The notes under the pieces: generated by a model
The model's input: only the letters and a program-made list of their open reading frames with translations
Told to the model about the DNA's origin: nothing
Databases searched by the model: none
NCBI GenBank assembly: GCA_001799845.1
Contig: MGUG01000030.1
Location: 124,001 to 188,000 of the forward strand
Length of the DNA: 64,000 bases
Source: Elusimicrobia bacterium GWC2_64_44
Lineage (GTDB): Bacteria > Elusimicrobiota > Elusimicrobia > Elusimicrobiales > UBA9959
Reading direction: 5' to 3'
Shown here: positions 62,859 through 64,000 of the stretch, piece by piece
Numbering within the stretch: position 1 is the first letter of the stretch
Layout: every line of letters starts with the position of its first letter
Translations under genes and position numbers: made by a program

Positions 62859-64000
62859 ATGTCTTTCGACCTGGCCATACTCGGCGGCAAAACCGTTATC
62901 GGCGGCAAAGCCGCCGTTAAGGACATTTTTGTGAGCGGGGGCCGCATAGCCGCGGTACGCCCGGCCGCCAAAACACCTCCGCGCGCCGTCCGCTCCATCG
63001 ACGCGCGGGGCCTGCTGGTCCTGCCCGGAGTGATAGACGCGCACGCCCACTTCCGGCTGAAGCTGGGGCCCGGCAGGTACACCGCCGACGATTTTACCTC
63101 CGGCTCCGCCGCCGCCGTCTGCGGCGGTACCACCACCTTCATCGATTATACCGGCCAGGGCCCGGGCGAAGACCCTCTAAAAGGGCTCAAGGACCGCGTA
63201 AAAGAGGCCGAGGGGCGCTGCTACGCGGACTTCTCTTTCCACTGCATGCTGACCGGCTGGGACCGGCTGAAAGATCCGGCAGGCCGCATGAGGGCAGCGG
63301 TAAGGGCCGGGGCTCCGACTTTCAAGATGTTCACCGCCTACGGCGCCCGCGGCCTGCTGGCGGCCGACGCCTCCCTGACCGCGGCCCTGGAGGCCGCCGG
63401 CCGCCTGGGCGCGCTTGTGTGCGTGCACGCCGAGAACGGGCCCGTCATAGACTTCCTGACCGGCATCTTCGCCCCGTCGAAGGGCATACAGGCCCTGCCG
63501 CTGTCCCGCCCGCCGTTCACCGAGACTGAGGCCGTAGGCAGGGTGGCGGGCCTGGCCGCCGCCTCCGGCGCGCCGGTCTATTTCGTGCACCTCTCCGCCT
63601 CCGGCTCGGCGGCATTGGTCGCCGCCGCCAGGGCGGCGGGCCTGAAAGTCATGGGGGAAACCTGCCCGCAGTACCTGGCGCTCGACGAAAGCTGCTTCAG
63701 GGTCAAAGACGGGCATCTGTACTCCTGCTGCCCGCCCATCAGGACCAAAGAGGATAACGCGGCGCTGTGGCGCGCCCTCAGGCAAGGCCGCCTGCAGGTG
63801 CTTGCCACCGACAACTGCACCTTCACCCGTGAACAGAAAGCCGCCTGGGGCGGCGACATCAGGAAGTTGCCCATGGGCCTGCCCGGGGCGCAGACACTGC
63901 TGGCCACGGCCTACACCTACGGCGTCAAAGCCGGCAAAATATCTTTAGCTAAAATGATACAGGTCCTGTGTGAAAATCCAGCGCGGATAATGGGCCTGTC
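62859..64000 (+). CDS. Dihydropyrimidinase/hydantoinase-like amidohydrolase (5' part)
   Basis: The window ends inside this gene; 380 codons are visible. It begins MSFDLAILGGKTVIGGKAAV. The metal set is PGVIDAHAHF (two His), PTFKMFTAYG (carbamylated Lys), CVHAENG, YFVHLSASG and ATDNC (Asp), all as in the cyclic amidohydrolase family. It probably opens dihydropyrimidine or hydantoin rings. Allantoinase or dihydroorotase relatives are less likely given the CCPPIRTKEDN segment. Confidence 0.88.
   Translation, partial: MSFDLAILGGKTVIGGKAAVKDIFVSGGRIAAVRPAAKTPPRAVRSIDARGLLVLPGVIDAHAHFRLKLGPGRYTADDFTSGSAAAVCGGTTTFIDYTGQGPGEDPLKGLKDRVKEAEGRCYADFSFHCMLTGWDRLKDPAGRMRAAVRAGAPTFKMFTAYGARGLLAADASLTAALEAAGRLGALVCVHAENGPVIDFLTGIFAPSKGIQALPLSRPPFTETEAVGRVAGLAAASGAPVYFVHLSASGSAALVAAARAAGLKVMGETCPQYLALDESCFRVKDGHLYSCCPPIRTKEDNAALWRALRQGRLQVLATDNCTFTREQKAAWGGDIRKLPMGLPGAQTLLATAYTYGVKAGKISLAKMIQVLCENPARIMGL

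Overview
This is a GC-rich, tightly packed bacterial chromosome segment. Many genes overlap by 4 nt (ATGA or GTGA junctions). It encodes about 58 proteins, one tRNA, one FMN riboswitch and several intergenic structured repeats. I see no rRNA, CRISPR array, transposase, prophage or plasmid replication gene. The gene content fits a Gram-negative-type (diderm) lineage such as Elusimicrobiota: complete complex I, secreted proteins carrying FCB-like C-terminal domains, a PorV-like outer-membrane protein, tail-fibre-like surface repeats and a ferredoxin-fused EtfA. The phylum is inferred from content and was not tested.

Layout. 1-3.8 kb: thioredoxin-like protein, secreted unknown, HAD hydrolase, TrmJ-like RNA methylase, and an NDUFA9-like epimerase divergent from complex I. 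3.9-16.9 kb: a complete 14-gene nuoA-N operon. 17.1-18.1 kb: a membrane-anchored Hsp20-like protein and a small winged-helix-like protein. 18.4-21.9 kb (minus): ribBA-ribH-ribD-ribE under an FMN riboswitch. 21.9-29.4 kb: surface and secretion proteins, namely an 1112-aa repeat protein, two proteins with a TPNGDG-type C-terminal domain, and a PorV-like/TPR protein. 29.4-39.7 kb: histidine kinase, a FliF-FliG fusion and a kinase-like coiled-coil ATPase on plus, converging on a minus operon motA-motB-kinase-receiver-receiver-pseudoreceiver. 39.8-48.7 kb: acyl-CoA dehydrogenase, EtfB and ferredoxin-EtfA (probable electron bifurcation), a secreted hydrolase, pgi and two S41-like proteins. 48.7-50.1 kb: M6-like metalloprotease. 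50.3-57.9 kb (minus): a seven-gene operon (UbiA, radical SAM, lipid kinase, ThiL-like, Fe-S/FMN oxidoreductase, alpha-oxoamine synthase, SDR) that looks like an undescribed lipid pathway. 58.0-64 kb: malic enzyme, tRNA-CAT, greA, a PilB/GspE-type ATPase, aspartokinase, a small membrane protein and a truncated dihydropyrimidinase-like gene.

Strongest leads. (1) A rotor/stator/phosphorelay locus with FliF-FliG and MotAB parts but no other flagellar gene, beside PorV-like and sorting-domain-like proteins. (2) A 137/138-bp palindromic repeat family with a conserved structured core (30753-30889 and 41009-41146), plus a second 201-bp inverted-repeat element at 30930-31130. (3) The seven-gene lipid-like operon. 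(4) Promoters whose -10 box lies directly before the start codon, suggesting leaderless mRNAs, including nuoA. All assignments come from reading motifs; no database search was run.
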